Source: Acanthosepion esculentum
Taxonomy: Eukaryota > Mollusca > Cephalopoda > Sepiida > Sepiidae
Assembly: GCA_964036315.1 (NCBI GenBank)
Contig: OZ038487.1
Location: 53,387,282-53,451,281, forward strand
DNA: 64,000 nucleotides
Direction: 5' to 3'
Shown here: in pieces, positions 1 through 12,184 of the stretch
Layout: the number at the start of each line of letters is the position of its first letter
Position numbering within the stretch: the first letter of the stretch is position 1
Notes under the pieces: generated by a model
Databases searched by the model: none
What the model was told of the DNA's origin: nothing
Seen by the model: only the letters and a program-made list of their open reading frames with translations
Position numbers and translations under genes: made by a program

Positions 1-2940
1 TCTTCTGCATCCTGGGTAAGATGATAAACTACATCCAACAGCAAGGCCTCTGATCAGGAGGTTTTGAGGAGAATGGAACCACCTCTTAATTGCTGGTGCT
101 TCCAGGTCCACCTTGACCCAGGGTGGTAGCACCTGTTAATGTCCCAGCTATGGGTAAATAGTTAACCCCAGACTGGGGTTAAAACACTATGAAAGTGTAA
201 AAATAGGTTTGAATACCAGAAATACTTTGTAAAAAAATATTACCAGCAATACATTTTTGAAAAAAAAATATTACCAGCAGTAAAAATCTTGTCAGCATTA
301 AATAACTCATTGAGGTTGCTATGCTATAAAACAAAACAAGCCAGCCAAACTAAAGTTTTTACTTTCTTCAGCCAACATGGGAATGTGAAAATATTTCAAA
401 TGCTTAAAATGAATCAATGCATGTAAAAAATTATGATTTCAAACATGGACAGGTGATTCATTTTAAACTAGATTGAATAAGAGCCTGGGTACCTAACCAT
501 TGCCTTATCCTAAAATAACATCCTTTTTTCTTCTAATTCACATGGAGGTGGGGAAGCTAAATTCTATGACGTGTAGAATTTCTTAACTTCCTTTGCTACT
601 TTTCAGTTTGCTCAGCAATCAGCCTATCAAATCATTGACATGTTAATTAATCTTCATGCAACAATGGATTTTGAATATATAATATTATTTACCAAAAGAT
701 CAAGAATTTAAAAAGGTTCATACTGTTGTATTTATAATTGTCGCACATATATTAGTTACCAGAGGGCATTAGTGTCTCAGTGACATTTATTAACTTTATT
801 AAAAAAAAAATAGTTCAGTTAATGTTGTAATAAAAATCTGATAAAAAATTTAAATTAAAAAATATAGGTACTTGGAATATTTTTTGAATTCCCTTGAGAT
901 ATTTCAGTTAAATTTGATCCAATAGTTCATGGAGATGATGTTTTATAAATAAAGTATGATTCAGTAAATATATACTTAAAATTTAAATCTCTTATTGATA
1001 CCAAAGATCCTGTTAAGGCCTTCTGCAAGAACGAACAAAAAAACCTGCCTTCAAGATCGGGTTTTGAGCTAGAACTAATGATTTCAGTTTTGTTGAAATA
1101 GTGCAAGATCATAAAGGGAAATAAATCATTGCAATGCTTCAGTTTCAGTGTAATGCTTTAGTGTAATGTTTCAGTGTAATTGCTTTGATTGGATCTTTTA
1201 GTGTAAAAGAGCATCATCAATAATATTCTGTAATTAAGAAATAAAAATATAATGAAATCTATGATTAATAAGAAGGGAAAAAAGTTAAATTCAAGTGAAC
1301 AGAAAGAAACACATCAAGGGACATTTTGAGAAAAAATGGGATCAAAATCATAGATTAAAAATCAAGTGACTTGAGATCAAATTGATCAATGCTTTTTTTT
1401 CCTTTATTCATAAGAAATGATATGGAAATAATTTTTATGTGTGCTTCAATAAATATAATCCTTTTTCATTGGTCTTTCTAAAATGGTAAATGCTAATTAT
1501 TAGTTCATTTATTTGACAAAATATAGGTTGTTGAGTACACATACTTACCAACAGAGCACGTTGCATTGACTGAATAATTTTTTAATTGATGTTGACCCAG
1601 GTTAACTTTGTACAAGACAAAACTGAAGAACCCAGTAAGAATAAAACTCATCATTTCAACAATGTCCTGCAAGACTATTTTTGACTCATTTTTTTATTTG
1701 TTAATATGGAATGGGAGCTCATTTAAAATCCACTAATACCATTATTAACAAGCTTTATTATCTGGACTGATTCTATTACCAGCAAACTTTTAAACCATTG
1801 TACCAGATCTGATTAAAAAGAACTTCAATTACTTTCTTTAAACACACATGAATTGTTAGAAACTCCATGTTCTCAAGTCAATGCAATCATTTTTAATCAG
1901 TATTTGCAATCATTTTATTGATTATATATTATTATTTTGATTTTATTATCTTTACTGAAATGTCTTTACCCTCAGTTGATTCCATTTTCACTACTAAATG
2001 TTTCCTGACCAATACTTTTCTACGGATTTGGAATCATTCATAACCATTGAATAAAAAATAAAAAGATAACTGGTATATTATATTTTGTCTAAGAGTGACC
2101 GGTGATATTTTATATATGTTCAGATCCCTAAATATAATATTGCATATATTAATAAAATCCCCACTATCAAATGAATAAATATTTTTTGCAGTTTGCTGTA
2201 CCAGTAAAAGTTACTTGTCTCATCAGAAAAAACATCCATGAATCACTTGTATTCTCTGCCAAAAGTAAAAAGCTGTCTCCAGCTCATTGATAGAGAAATT
2301 GGTAGGGTATACAAATTTGTTATCTAACCAAAGGTTGGTGTTTTGGTTGTCTATATAAACTATTAGAGTTAAGTGGTTTGGTGAGCTGTTTTGAATGCTC
2401 ATGTGTGTTGGTGACTTTGGGCAAACATTAGTTTTAACCATCTGTGACCTTGAAAAAAATGATTCTAATTACATTTGTATGAAAATATCATAAAAGAAAT
2501 ATTCATTGAAAAATAGCCTTTTTTTCCAGGATTTATTATTCTATATGAGAATTTTTGAAATGAGGAATTACCATTATTATATCCTTTCTATTAGAATTAA
2601 TATGTTCATCTTAGTTGTTCTACAATATTTTGGCCATTATATGCCCCAGATGAGATCAAGTTACTGTTATACTTGATAAATGTCCCAGAAATTTGAACCA
2701 AACTATTTATTCAATCAACAGGGATAGTCTATTCTCATTCCACTGTCTTTGCTTAGGAGATAACTTATATCAATTAATTGTCTATTCATCTTGGTGTCAT
2801 ATTGCTTGCTTTTTTTACTAAATCAGTAAAAGAAACCAACAAAAAGAGGACACCTCTTCAGTGGACTTAGCGTATAGAATGAATATAATCTGGATGCTCA
2901 AAAATTTCACCAGCAGAGTCAGAACATGAGTTAGTAAATA
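1..2940. other. Unassigned AT-rich DNA
   Basis: I see no gene, no retroelement reading frame and no terminal repeats here. Open frames are short and their translations show no recognisable motif. Around 90-170 there is a weak resemblance to the tail of the 5S-headed SINE family (the words CAGCTATGGGTAAAT and a following GTTAA), too short to call. Confidence 0.6.
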
Positions 2941-2944
2941 CAAC

Positions 2945-3195
2945 AGATAATAGGATTGCTGAGATTAGCAATGAGAGTTTATGGAGTATCTAGGAGACTT
3001 GATGTGAAATACAATAGAAGAAAGCATTGCTAACATTAACAAGAATACTGTGGATAGTGCTGGAGTATCAAAGAGACTTCATGTGACAGTATTACCAAAA
3101 TTGACAAGAATACTGTGGAGAGTGCCAGAGTCTCAAGGAGACTTGATATGAAATATAACTGATGATAGCATTACTAAAATTGGCAAGAATACTAG
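2945..3195 (+). repeat. Minisatellite, about 72-bp unit, 3.5 copies
   Basis: Three diverged tandem units and a partial fourth follow one another with a period near 72 bp. Each carries the words AAGAATACTGTGGA, GAGTATC or GAGTCTC, and GAGACTTGATGTGAAATA. Substitutions between units suggest an old array. No similar unit was seen elsewhere in the window. Confidence 0.75.
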
Positions 3196-3565
3196 AATTC
3201 TTTCTACTCTCATTTATGCTTTTCCTTTTCCTGATCATTCTTAATCTTTTCTTTTATTCTTTTCTTCTATATTTTCTGTTTTCTTTCTTTTTACTAAGTC
3301 ATGAATTTTTTCTGCTTAGTTTCTTTTCTTTTTCTTTCCTTTTTTTATTGTTTTTAAATTCTTTTATTTGTTGTTTTTGTTTCATTTTCTTCCTTTTTTT
3401 CTTCACGTCTTCCCATAAAATTTCTTTAATTTATTTAACCATTTCATTTTCTTCCTTTTTTTTCTTCACGTCTTCCCATAAAATTTCTTTAATTTATTTA
3501 ACCATTTCATTTTTTTCTGCTTTGTTATTTTTTAATTTGTGCTTCTTTCCCATTTTTTTTTTTAC
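3195..3565 (+). repeat. Pyrimidine-rich tract with a 62-bp tandem duplication
   Basis: The + strand is dominated by T and C. Within it a block of about 62 bp containing CTTCACGTCTTCCCATAAAA is present twice back to back, at 3381-3441 and 3442-3504, almost unchanged. A 165-codon open frame over the tract encodes only Phe, Leu and Ser runs and is a composition artefact. Confidence 0.75.
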
Positions 3566-3589
3566 AGTGACAGTCATCCTTTACAAGGC

Positions 3590-4790
3590 CCAGGGGGCAC
3601 TTGATGCAGAGGATTATGTTAGGAAGCCATTTGTGTGTATAGGTGAGGGAGATGATTAACCCTAGCCTTGAATAAGTTAAGATTATAGTGATCAGGGAAA
3701 CATCCTATTGGGAGTAGATTCTACAGAGCAGTGAATCATGGGAAGAAGCTGCTTGAGTGGACCTTACTTTTCCCCAATGTAATATGGAGAGAATGTGGGT
3801 GGTTTGCTTCTCTGTTAGTGACATGACATGTTCTTAAATGAAGGTTTATCTTGGCAGAACTAGGGAATGTAGTTCATCTGAGCACCTTCCAAGGAAGTAG
3901 TGATAGAGAAGTGAGAAGCTTACCACATTCCACCTGTGCGTGAGAGGTTGAAGGGTGAAGAATAATTTGTCACCCACAAGAGACACTTTTGAACTCTATC
4001 AAGGCTGACGAGTGTGGTCTTGGCAGCTCTTGCCCAAATATGACAACAGTTTGGCCTGATCTGGTTCTTGTAAAAGTAGAGGATAACAGGAGGAGTCAGG
4101 TACTTACTGGAGTGGTACAGAGAGCTGACTATTTTACCTGCATCCTTAGCAATGGTTAGCATGTATGAGTTCCACTTCAGGTCAGGTATGTGTCTGAGAC
4201 CCAACAGTCTTTCAAGGCATGGGGCTTCCCCAAGAGGACATCCATTCATCCTGATTGATGGTAGTTCAAGGTCAAATTGGTGATGATGGTCTTCAAGACA
4301 TTGAATGTAACCAGACAGTTTTTACCCCATTGGGTAGTTTGTACAAGATTGGAAGAGAAATCAATTACTAACCTCTGACCATCGAGAGTTTTAGAGGTGT
4401 GCCCATATATAGTCGTATCGTTAGCATAGATGTTTACAAATGATATGAGTATATTCTTAGGCAGATCATTTATATAGATCAAAAAGAGTGTTGGTCCAAG
4501 GAGTAACCCCTGTGTGATATCTGTGTTGACTACTAGGGCACCAGATGACTGGCCATTAATTACTACCTTCAGGGACATACCTGTTAGGAAGGATTTTATG
4601 ATTGAGAAGACCCTTCCAGTGATTCTATAAATGGGAGCTTGTGTAGTAAACCTTTATGCCACACCTTGTTGAAGGCCTCTGAGATATCTAGTGCTGTATT
4701 CTTCATGGTGTGTTTGTCATTAAGTGCCTCACTCATTCTGTGAGTGCTGGTATTTGAGACAACAGCAGAGGATCAGGCCGACCTTCTTAT
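3590..4790 (-). pseudogene. LINE reverse transcriptase, broken copy
   Basis: This is the 3' half of a non-LTR retrotransposon ORF2, read on the minus strand and broken by frameshifts. From 4775 downward the translation shows a palm-A-like stretch (TALDISEAFNKVWHKGLLHK), then GLLLGPTLFLIYINDLP (motif B region), then NIYANDTTIY, where the catalytic YADD has become YAND. After a frameshift near 4249 comes the post-RT region, with LLGLRHIPDLKW, AKDAGKIVSSLYH and a closing LDRVQK. The untranslated tail at 3590-3920 matches the copy at 28.9 kb. RT normally synthesises cDNA at the nicked target; this copy cannot. The clade is probably Jockey/CR1-like, by motif style only. At least eight other copies in the window are 3' ends of the same family. 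Confidence 0.85.
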
Positions 4791-4799
4791 TGATATTCC

Positions 4800-6190
4800 T
4801 TATTTTATATAATCCTTTCTTTCATTATATTTTCTAACTTTTCATTTTTAATTTAGTCTTCTTTTTTCCTTTTTCCTCCTTCCTTTCTTTCCTTATTCCT
4901 ATTTTTCATCATGCAAAGCAACTTTATGCAATAACTACACATACAGCCATGAAATCAAATGAAGATTAATTTTATCAATGCCAAAACCATAAATAAAATA
5001 TCTGTGAAAAAAAACTTGCATAAATCTCCAAACAATATTATTTCTATTACTTTATTTAATTCTTATTTAACATTATTACCATTTCACTATTTTCTCTTTA
5101 TTTATTCTAAATATGGTCAAAGGCTGTGGAAGATTGCAAGTAAGATCCCCTCATATGTATTCATTTGGTGCTATCCGTCACTTATCGTATGGAGCTTGAA
5201 TGACAATATCGTGAGTAAATTCTCCATTAGTATAATACAGACTTTGTACAGCAATTTAGCTAATTGACCTTGTCATGTCCCAATATACACTGAACCTCAC
5301 ATAAAACAGTGTTCTGATTCGTTCAAATTGGTCCTAATTTAAAAGATCTCTTTCAAATAACTCACTGGCCAGAAACTGCACTGTAAAGCCTGATGGTTCG
5401 CTGAGCTTTGTAACCCGGAATAATAAGATTATGTCTATCATGTGATGGAAACATTCAATATTTTTCTGCTCCTCTGGAATAAAAGAGTCTCAAGTTTAGT
5501 CAATTAGTGACTAAAGTTGAATGAAGAAACTTATTTTTTTTTTTTACTTTTTGATTAAAAAGGCTTGGATTTTTTTTTTTTTGAAAGTTTTTTTGAGTTC
5601 ATTGATATTATATTCGCTTAATTCAATTAATTTGTAATGTTGAATGGGATTGTCTCTCAATATAATTAAATTACTTATGACTTTCTATTATTTTTTTTTT
5701 CATTTTTGACAGCTACCACTTGAAAGAAATATCCTAGCCTCCCAGATAAAGTGAGTTGCTAAATTAAGCCAAAATGTGTTTATTTTTAACTTTAAAAACA
5801 ATTGGGTAACCTAGGGGTTTTCATCATTTATTTTTTTCATGAGTATACTGCAGTGATATTATTTGAGGATAAAAGAAATACGTAAAAACAAACTGATCCT
5901 GTTATTATCAATTTAAATTTTTTATATTTTTAATTTCAGTTACATACTTCAAATGTCTTTGGAGCTCAATGATTGTCAAACTTCACTACCAGGGAACAAA
6001 TTTTCAAAATTTCAATCTAAAGGGGAGGAATTGGGGAAGAATTTTAGCCATATGGAAAATTCATAAGTATAATGATGAAAAGGTTACAAAATGATGATTC
6101 AGAATCAGTGAGGAGTTGAGGAAACTTAGGATCACAAGTGGAGAAATGTGACCTGAGATTCTGATAACTACACTTCTCAGTGATATTCTG
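4800..6190. other. Unassigned AT-rich DNA
   Basis: Short open frames are present (the longest is about 102 codons at 4959-5267 on the + strand) but none has a motif I recognise. Poly-T runs occur near 5530-5590. No terminal inverted repeats or target duplications were found. Confidence 0.55.
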
Positions 6191-6194
6191 ATCC

Positions 6195-6305
6195 TATTCC
6201 CATGTCATATTATCATGGCCAAGGCACTGGTTCCTGTTTAAGCACCAAAGTTAAGTAGCATTGGACCTTGTTAGTACTTAGATGAGGGGCTGCTTGGGAA
6301 TACCT
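6195..6305 (+). repeat. 5S rRNA-derived sequence (SINE head or pseudogene)
   Basis: About 110 bp follow animal 5S rRNA over most of its length. The words CACTGGTTCC, CACCAAAGTTAAGTAGCATT, GTTAGTACTTAGATGAGGGG and CTGCTTGGGAATACC occur in 5S order and spacing, including the region of the internal pol III promoter. Substitutions such as GGGACCG to GGGCTG rule out a working 5S gene. The sequence that follows (6305-6560) differs from the body of the 5S-headed SINEs at 16.2 and 60.6 kb, so this may be a different subfamily or an isolated pseudogene. Confidence 0.75.
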
Positions 6306-6567
6306 TGAAATGTAAGCAATTCAGACATCATATGACTGTGACTTTCTATCAGGCTACATAAACGGTATGCAGTCTACAATGATCTTGACTGGTTCTTGTC
6401 ATTGGATCAAGTCTTCCTGATACTGAAGTTCCTCACAGAGTTGCAGAAGCTGAAAATTATAAATAATCACACAGATACCATTGGGTTTTCAGTGGTTAGA
6501 GAGCACCACCTCAGCTACAAGTCTGTTTGGCAGTTGTCCTCATTCAGCAGTTGGGTAGCCATGATAT

Positions 6568-6582
6568 GTGTCTCTCTCTCTG

Positions 6583-6648
<66 letters not shown>
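6568..6648 (+). repeat. Compound (CT)n(TA)n microsatellite
   Basis: A run of CT dinucleotides passes directly into a run of TA dinucleotides. Confidence 0.95.
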
Positions 6649-6651
<3 letters not shown>

Positions 6652-6844
6652 TAAAATATTGCACAATGAGTGTGGGTGGTAATAAAAGTGCTTAAAGTAA
6701 AATAACAGTGCCAAACTTTATACTATTAAAAACAGATATACATTTTTCCTCACCATTTGGTACAACTCTGAGTTTCATGCATACAACAATCTTCATTGCT
6801 GTGTGCATGAAACTTTAAAGAAAATATGTTTATTATTAATAGTA

Positions 6845-6879
6845 TACACACACACACACACATATATATATACTCATAC

Positions 6880-6938
<59 letters not shown>
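6845..6938 (+). repeat. Compound (CA)n, (CATA)n and (TA)n microsatellite
   Basis: CA dinucleotides pass through CATA tetranucleotides into a long TA tract that abuts the foldback-type repeat beginning at 6942. Confidence 0.95.
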
Positions 6939-6941
6939 AGT

Positions 6942-7145
6942 TTAGGATTGGTATATACGGAGTGAGATCCAATAACCAACAATTAATATTCTTTAAAGAG
7001 TGCTCAATACAGAGTAGAGCAGATATAATTATTTATTTGAATATTACAACATAAATATGTTATAAAATCACGACAAAAGTAGCCATTTTGTTTCAACACT
7101 TCTAGTGTCTTATCAAGTGACGATGTAGAATATAGAATAAATGGT
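6942..7145 (-). repeat. Foldback family 2, single-arm copy
   Basis: This segment is the reverse complement of the outer flank at 57352-57445, joined to one arm of the palindrome at 57112-57351. Shared words include AGGATTGGTATATAC, CTTTAAAGAGTGCTCAATAC and ATATGTTATAAAATCAC. It lacks the second arm and is more diverged, so it is an older or single-arm member. A TA tract lies at its left edge, as in the 57-kb copy. Confidence 0.8.
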
Positions 7146-7149
7146 TTTA

Positions 7150-7560
7150 AAAGTTTCAAATTAATCAACCATCCTTAGCCAGGAGTAAACGCTGTTACAT
7201 AAGCTAGAGTCACCAATCAAAATACAAGTATAGGATGATTCGAAAAATTTGACAACTAAGCAAGGTTATCATATATATTAAAAGATTTATAAAAATTGAA
7301 ATTAAAATTAAAAGTAAAAAATTAAAAAATTAAAATTACCTATTTAGAAATCTAAATCAAATCTCTATTAAGTTTTAAATTGTAGAATTACCAAGGAGAA
7401 AAAATGTAAAAATATAAAAATAAAAATAAAAGATATATATGCTATTTAATTTGTATTTTCATTGAAATTATGTTGAAAGGGATGTTCAGAATCCCAGACA
7501 TAAATGTATACATTTTAGTTTCCTTTCAACATGTTAGTCGCCTCTCAGACGTATTTAGAT
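7150..7560. other. Unassigned AT-rich DNA
   Basis: The sequence is rich in A runs (AAAATTAAAA words) and has no gene or repeat match that I could support. Confidence 0.5.
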
Positions 7561-8444
7561 ATATACACATACATATAAAAAAATCAAACCACACATAGTC
7601 AAATGCACTTTACTTACACATACACATCAATACACACAGGCACATACATCTACATTCAATATGATCTAGACGGTCAGATGTCAAAGCTATTCGTGGCTTT
7701 ATATGTTATTAAACAAATTTTAATTTGAAATATAACTAAACCGGTCAAATATACATAGATAAAATTTAAACAAATAAATATATATAAAAATATACACACA
7801 TACATAAATATATATATATATACATATACATACATATATATATATATATATACATTTTTAAAAACATATAGTTTTCGACACATTACAGACAAAAGTAAAT
7901 AACTACCTCCACATATAATTGTACACTCACACATCCGCATATAAATCAATACATGCACCCGCATACACACATAAATGCATAATAGGTACGCATATACAGA
8001 CATACGCACATAAACATACACATAGATAAGCACATATAAATATATTGACCCATACGTCGACGCAGAAAGTAAATAAAGCAAGTGAAGAAATATATATAAA
8101 GATGCAACTATATACAAGCACACACATACATACATACACATACACATCTAGATGTACATACATAAGCACGTATACATATATGCATATAAACTAAATATAT
8201 ACATAGACATTTACAAATACAAGTATATACATGAAAAATTAAACAAACGTAAATTAAAACGATATGAATATAAAAATGCATATACACATCCGCTTGTACA
8301 TATATATACACACATACATACGCAACTACACATAGATATACACACATACATACATATATATACACACATATATATCTACACACATACATATACATACACA
8401 CACATACAAACATACATATACACATACATACAAATATATATACG

Positions 8445-8480
<36 letters not shown>

Positions 8481-8940
8481 CGCATACACACATACATATA
8501 CAAACACATATACATATATACATAAACATGTAGACACATGCATAAAAAAGGAAAAAGAAAAAAGCATACATAGACCAACTTATATTCTAATAATATTCCA
8601 ACAACATTATGATAAAATATATTAAAAGTTTATCATAATTTAAGAAAAGAACAACGGTCTGTAAGCAATTAAAGGTTCCTTATCAACAAAAGTAGATTTT
8701 AGTTTGTATCTATAATACACTCCAAGACACTAAAGCATACATACAAATACACATACAATGACACACAAACATATATACATAAATATCTAATCATATATAA
8801 ATACCCATATCGACACATCCAGATATACAGTACACAAACAGTCGAGCGCATACATATAAATACCCACACATACATATAAAAATATACCCATATACATACA
8901 CATATACACATACATGCACAAATGCACTCTGTTATAGTTA
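7560..8940. repeat. 1.4-kb ACAT/ATAC-rich cryptic microsatellite block
   Basis: Nearly all of this block is an irregular mixture of CATA, ACAC, TACA and TA words, with (TA)n cores near 7810-7850 and 8455-8480. Both strands give 60-160 codon open frames made almost only of Tyr, Ile, Val, Cys, Met, His and Thr. Those follow from the dinucleotide composition and are not genes. The purine/pyrimidine alternation is strong throughout. Confidence 0.9.
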
Positions 8941-8944
8941 TTTT

Positions 8945-9975
8945 AGAATTTTAAGATTTATTCGTTTATGGAATTTTTACAAAACATGCATTTTAGTACA
9001 AGGGAGCTTATGAGGAATTGATAGAAATGACATTGTTATATAAATGTTATATGCACTTTAGTATGTTTGTTGTATATTTGTAATAAATTTTGTTGAGAGA
9101 GGGAGAGAGATCAGATTGCCATTACCTCATAAAATTTGTGAGCATTTTATCTTGTCTTCTGACATCAAATGGTGTGACAAAATAAAAAGTTTGCGTTCTA
9201 AACCACGTGTTTAAAATGGCGGTGCGGTTCTAAATCTGATGTTAACATTAAAGGTTCCTGATTCTTTATCTGATCTTCTCATAGCATGAACTATTTCTTC
9301 TTTACATATATTGTCCAACTGCAAAAAATTTCTTTTGTTTTGATTTTAAATGCACATTTATTTTCGTTCTTCATGTGCACTTAATTTCTGGAATGGGAAC
9401 GATTGACTTTTACTGCATATAAATTTGGATAAAGGTTTTAGAAGTTAATGTTTTGAACAAAAAAAATGGAAAATTAATTTTTCTGATTCATTTTGATAAA
9501 TTAATGGCAATAATGATTTCAGACAAATGATTCAGTTTATCTCACCAGCATTGACATCGTTTGAGGACAAATTTAGTCTTCTTTTAAATTCTCAGTTTCA
9601 GCTAAAAGTGGAGTAATGATAATGACAGTATTAACTATTTCCTTATAAGGAAACTTATATTCTGTGCTAATAGGAATGTACACTTAAAATACAAGGTGGA
9701 TAAAACAAGTAGAGATTTATTATAAAAAAACAGTACAGTAAGAATTAAGGTAACAGTTATACACAAGGTTGTCACAAGTCAATCCAGTAGTGAGTGCTAC
9801 TATTGGAAGGTCGGTAGTTTTTGCGTAAGTCTGAGTCTTACTCAACATATCCCAGGTAGTCTCTAGTCTGTTGCCTTACAGCTACTTATAGGTAGTTACT
9901 GCCTATAGTGTAGTCACTCATGGGGGGGGGGTAACAGGTTATTCCATTACATCAGAAAAATTTGGCAGCACTGTT
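8945..9975. other. Unassigned DNA
   Basis: No gene was recognised. A segment near 9690-9955 (AGATTTATTATAAA, later a run of nine G and GTAACAGGTTATTCC) looks slightly LTR-like, but no partner copy or primer-binding site is present. Confidence 0.45.
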
Positions 9976-10262
9976 TTCAGTTGAAACTTATAAAATCATT
10001 CTCTTAAAGCAATTCTTTAGGAAAACACGTTTCTCAAGTTCAGTAGTTGTTAATGTTCTATCCCGTATTGATGGGGGTTTCCGTCCTAACCTTTTATTTG
10101 GAGTACTGTAGAATGTTAACATTTTGATTATGTCATTATTTCCTCTTTGAGTTACATGTGATATCCATTTTAGCTGTTGCTGCTATTGAAAGTCTTCAAA
10201 TGATGTAATTTCTATTATTTGTACAGTTTGTTGTTTGTGATTGTGTAGTGCCAGTCCAAAAT
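9975..10262. repeat. Interspersed repeat shared with 39.9-40.1 kb
   Basis: This stretch aligns along its length with 39855-40130. Shared words include AAATCATT, AAAGCA, GTTACATGTG, CCATTTTAG, GAAAGTCTT or GGAAGTCTT, TTGTGATT and the GTAGTGCCA or GTAGCACCA pair. Here it abuts an RTE fragment on the right, so it may be a further part of an RTE-like element. The family is otherwise unrecognised. Confidence 0.6.
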
Positions 10263-10655
10263 GTCCAGGGAGACTAGAGACCCCCAACCACCTTAAGAGT
10301 TATGATTTTCAAGCCCTGCTTCCTCATTATGTCCAAGGAATTTCAGCTTTCTTTTTCTGATTCTGAGTATAAGTGTTCCTTCTGTTGTCATTTTCTTTAA
10401 GACTTACATGTTGCTTATTTGGAATTTTTGGTATCCTTCTGTAGAAGCACATGGAGAGATTGTCCAGCATTCACCATTTTACAAGCAGATGGATAGTGTA
10501 TAGCAATTCAGCATTCTTTTCTTTGTTTCTAACAGAATTTTCCTATTTCTTAGCACCTTGTTTAGCTTTTGGAATGCTCTTTTTAACTAGTCCAATGCAT
10601 GTTCAAATGTCAAAGACTTCAGTTGTCCAGACAAAGCTTTGAAAGCATTTTGCTG
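10262..10655 (-). pseudogene. RTE-type LINE ORF2, C-terminal fragment
   Basis: On the minus strand the broken translation carries MCFYRRIPKIPNKQHVS and RIRKRKLKFLGH followed by EAGLEN. These are degraded forms of the post-RT segment (MWFYRRMLRIPW, then I.KRKLKFLGHIMRKEGLENL) seen more clearly at 33.0-33.4 and 47.3-47.9 kb. Several frameshifts and stops break it. The segment upstream in reading order (10520-10655) carries remnants of a KKSIPKAKQGAKK-like stretch, the site of AK.AFQKL in better copies. It is a dead fragment with no RT motif. Confidence 0.7.
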
Positions 10656-11385
10656 AAAATGCTCGACTTCATTGGTTTTAAAATTCAGAATTTTTTCTCC
10701 ATAAGATGGATATATAGTTAATAATAATTCTTCTCCAGATGGAAAGAATTCAGTAAAATTTTAACAAGTTATCTATTTTCAGATTCTATTTAAATAGATT
10801 TAGGCAAAGTGCAGTAATGTAAAATTAATTTAATAATTCTCACACATTGTCTGGCAATTATCGGTGTGAACAGGTGAGAATGCCTACCTCATGGCCAAAT
10901 CTATTATTTGATAAATTGATTTGTGAAAGAGTAAACAAAATTTTTAAATTCTTAGTTTCAGATGCAGCAAGTTCAATTTAATTGAAATCTTAAAAAATCA
11001 AATGAAAAATAACATCCAAAATTAAAAGAAGCATTTATACCTATCGCTTTATCTACACACACACACATAGAGGCAAAAATATATAATTTATACTAATAAT
11101 AAATATAGATTTTTTTTCCTCACTTAAGGGAAAGTAACTGAAGCCAAGATGCCAGGTCAGGACCAATAACATTACAGATTCTTTTTTAGATTTTGTCAAG
11201 AACCTTTAAATACATAGCAGAAGTGACAAGACCATATGTGGCAGCTATATTCAATGCATGGGCAAATAGTAGACTTATAAATGTGTAAGATAGACTCTGT
11301 CAAAAAAAAAAACTGTATAGCAGAATACAATAAATCAACCTTCCTTGTCAGGCTTACAACTTTTCAGTACCTACTTGTGGGTACA
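10655..11385. other. Unassigned AT-rich DNA
   Basis: No gene, terminal repeats or matches to other repeats in the window were seen. A short (CA)n run lies near 11056. Confidence 0.5.
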
Positions 11386-11760
11386 TATAAGTGGTTAATT
11401 TTTCCGGAAGGTGACTTTTTGATGTTATCAGCTCGATGGAGATGATCCCAGCATCCACCACTTTTGGAAAATGCCTGAACACCACAGCACAGGTTGACCC
11501 AAGCCTTGTAAATGAAATTGTTTTATCGGGACCATTGAACGTTGTGTAGGCATGGCATCACAAGACATTGTGACCAAAGTTTGAGTGAACAGGCATTGTT
11601 CAATCTGCAGAGCTCTCTGTTGAAGAAAAACAAATGTACAACAGGTGTCTGCAAAATCTGGGATTGACTTGTTGCCGTAACAGACAGTTGTGCTCAGAAA
11701 TGCATACCTGGCCATTATATATTTTTGTGTTCTTCTCCCCACCAGCTATGGCCTAGAATA
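11385..11760 (+). mobile_element. tRNA-headed SINE, family 1, diverged copy
   Basis: The body matches the copies at 27.9 and 51.9 kb. Shared words include GATGATCCCAGCAT, CTTTTGGAAAATGCCTGAA, GGTTGACCCAAGCCTTGT and AATGAAATTG. The 3' segment also shares the GTCACAA-like stretch and the GGTTTATAC/GTGCTCAGAAATGC region with the copies at 18.8 and 19.9 kb. The tRNA-like head (boxes A and B) is eroded. Confidence 0.75.
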
Positions 11761-12184
11761 TCAAGGCATACTCTCTAGCCTTGAGTGACAGCCAGTTAAG
11801 GAGAAGGAATGTTTTGAATTCAAAAATATGGGGAGGACAATGAAAAACTACTGTCCCATATAGTCAGAGTATTGAACAGATAACAAAAAAATGGAATCCA
11901 TGGAGAGCCATCATCACCTATGTCCTGAATGGACATGGTATTAAAAGTAACTAATCTATTCATGTAATTATAAAAAATATGTCTACATATCTATATACAT
12001 ACATGCATTAATATGCTAATTCATCTTATTATGGCATAAGGCTATATTATTGGGGTGCTTAATGAAGACTAAATTTACTAAAAATGGCTTGTGAGATTTT
12101 TTTTTAACTATCCTCTTTATTAGCTAAGCCTAATTTCTAAACATCACTATGGACTATATATCAAATATATATATTAATATGAGT
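11760..12184. other. Unassigned DNA
   Basis: Nothing recognisable beyond short TA-rich tracts near 12160. Confidence 0.5.

Noticed and set aside
3162..3659. 165-codon Phe/Leu/Ser-rich frame resembling a membrane protein
   Set aside because: It is a pyrimidine-rich tract with an internal 62-bp duplication; the hydrophobic look follows from T content.
7674..8625. 157-codon frames on both strands
   Set aside because: Mirror composition of the ACAT-rich block, present in several frames at once.
9690..9960. Solo LTR
   Set aside because: No TG..CA ends with a target duplication and no second copy were found.
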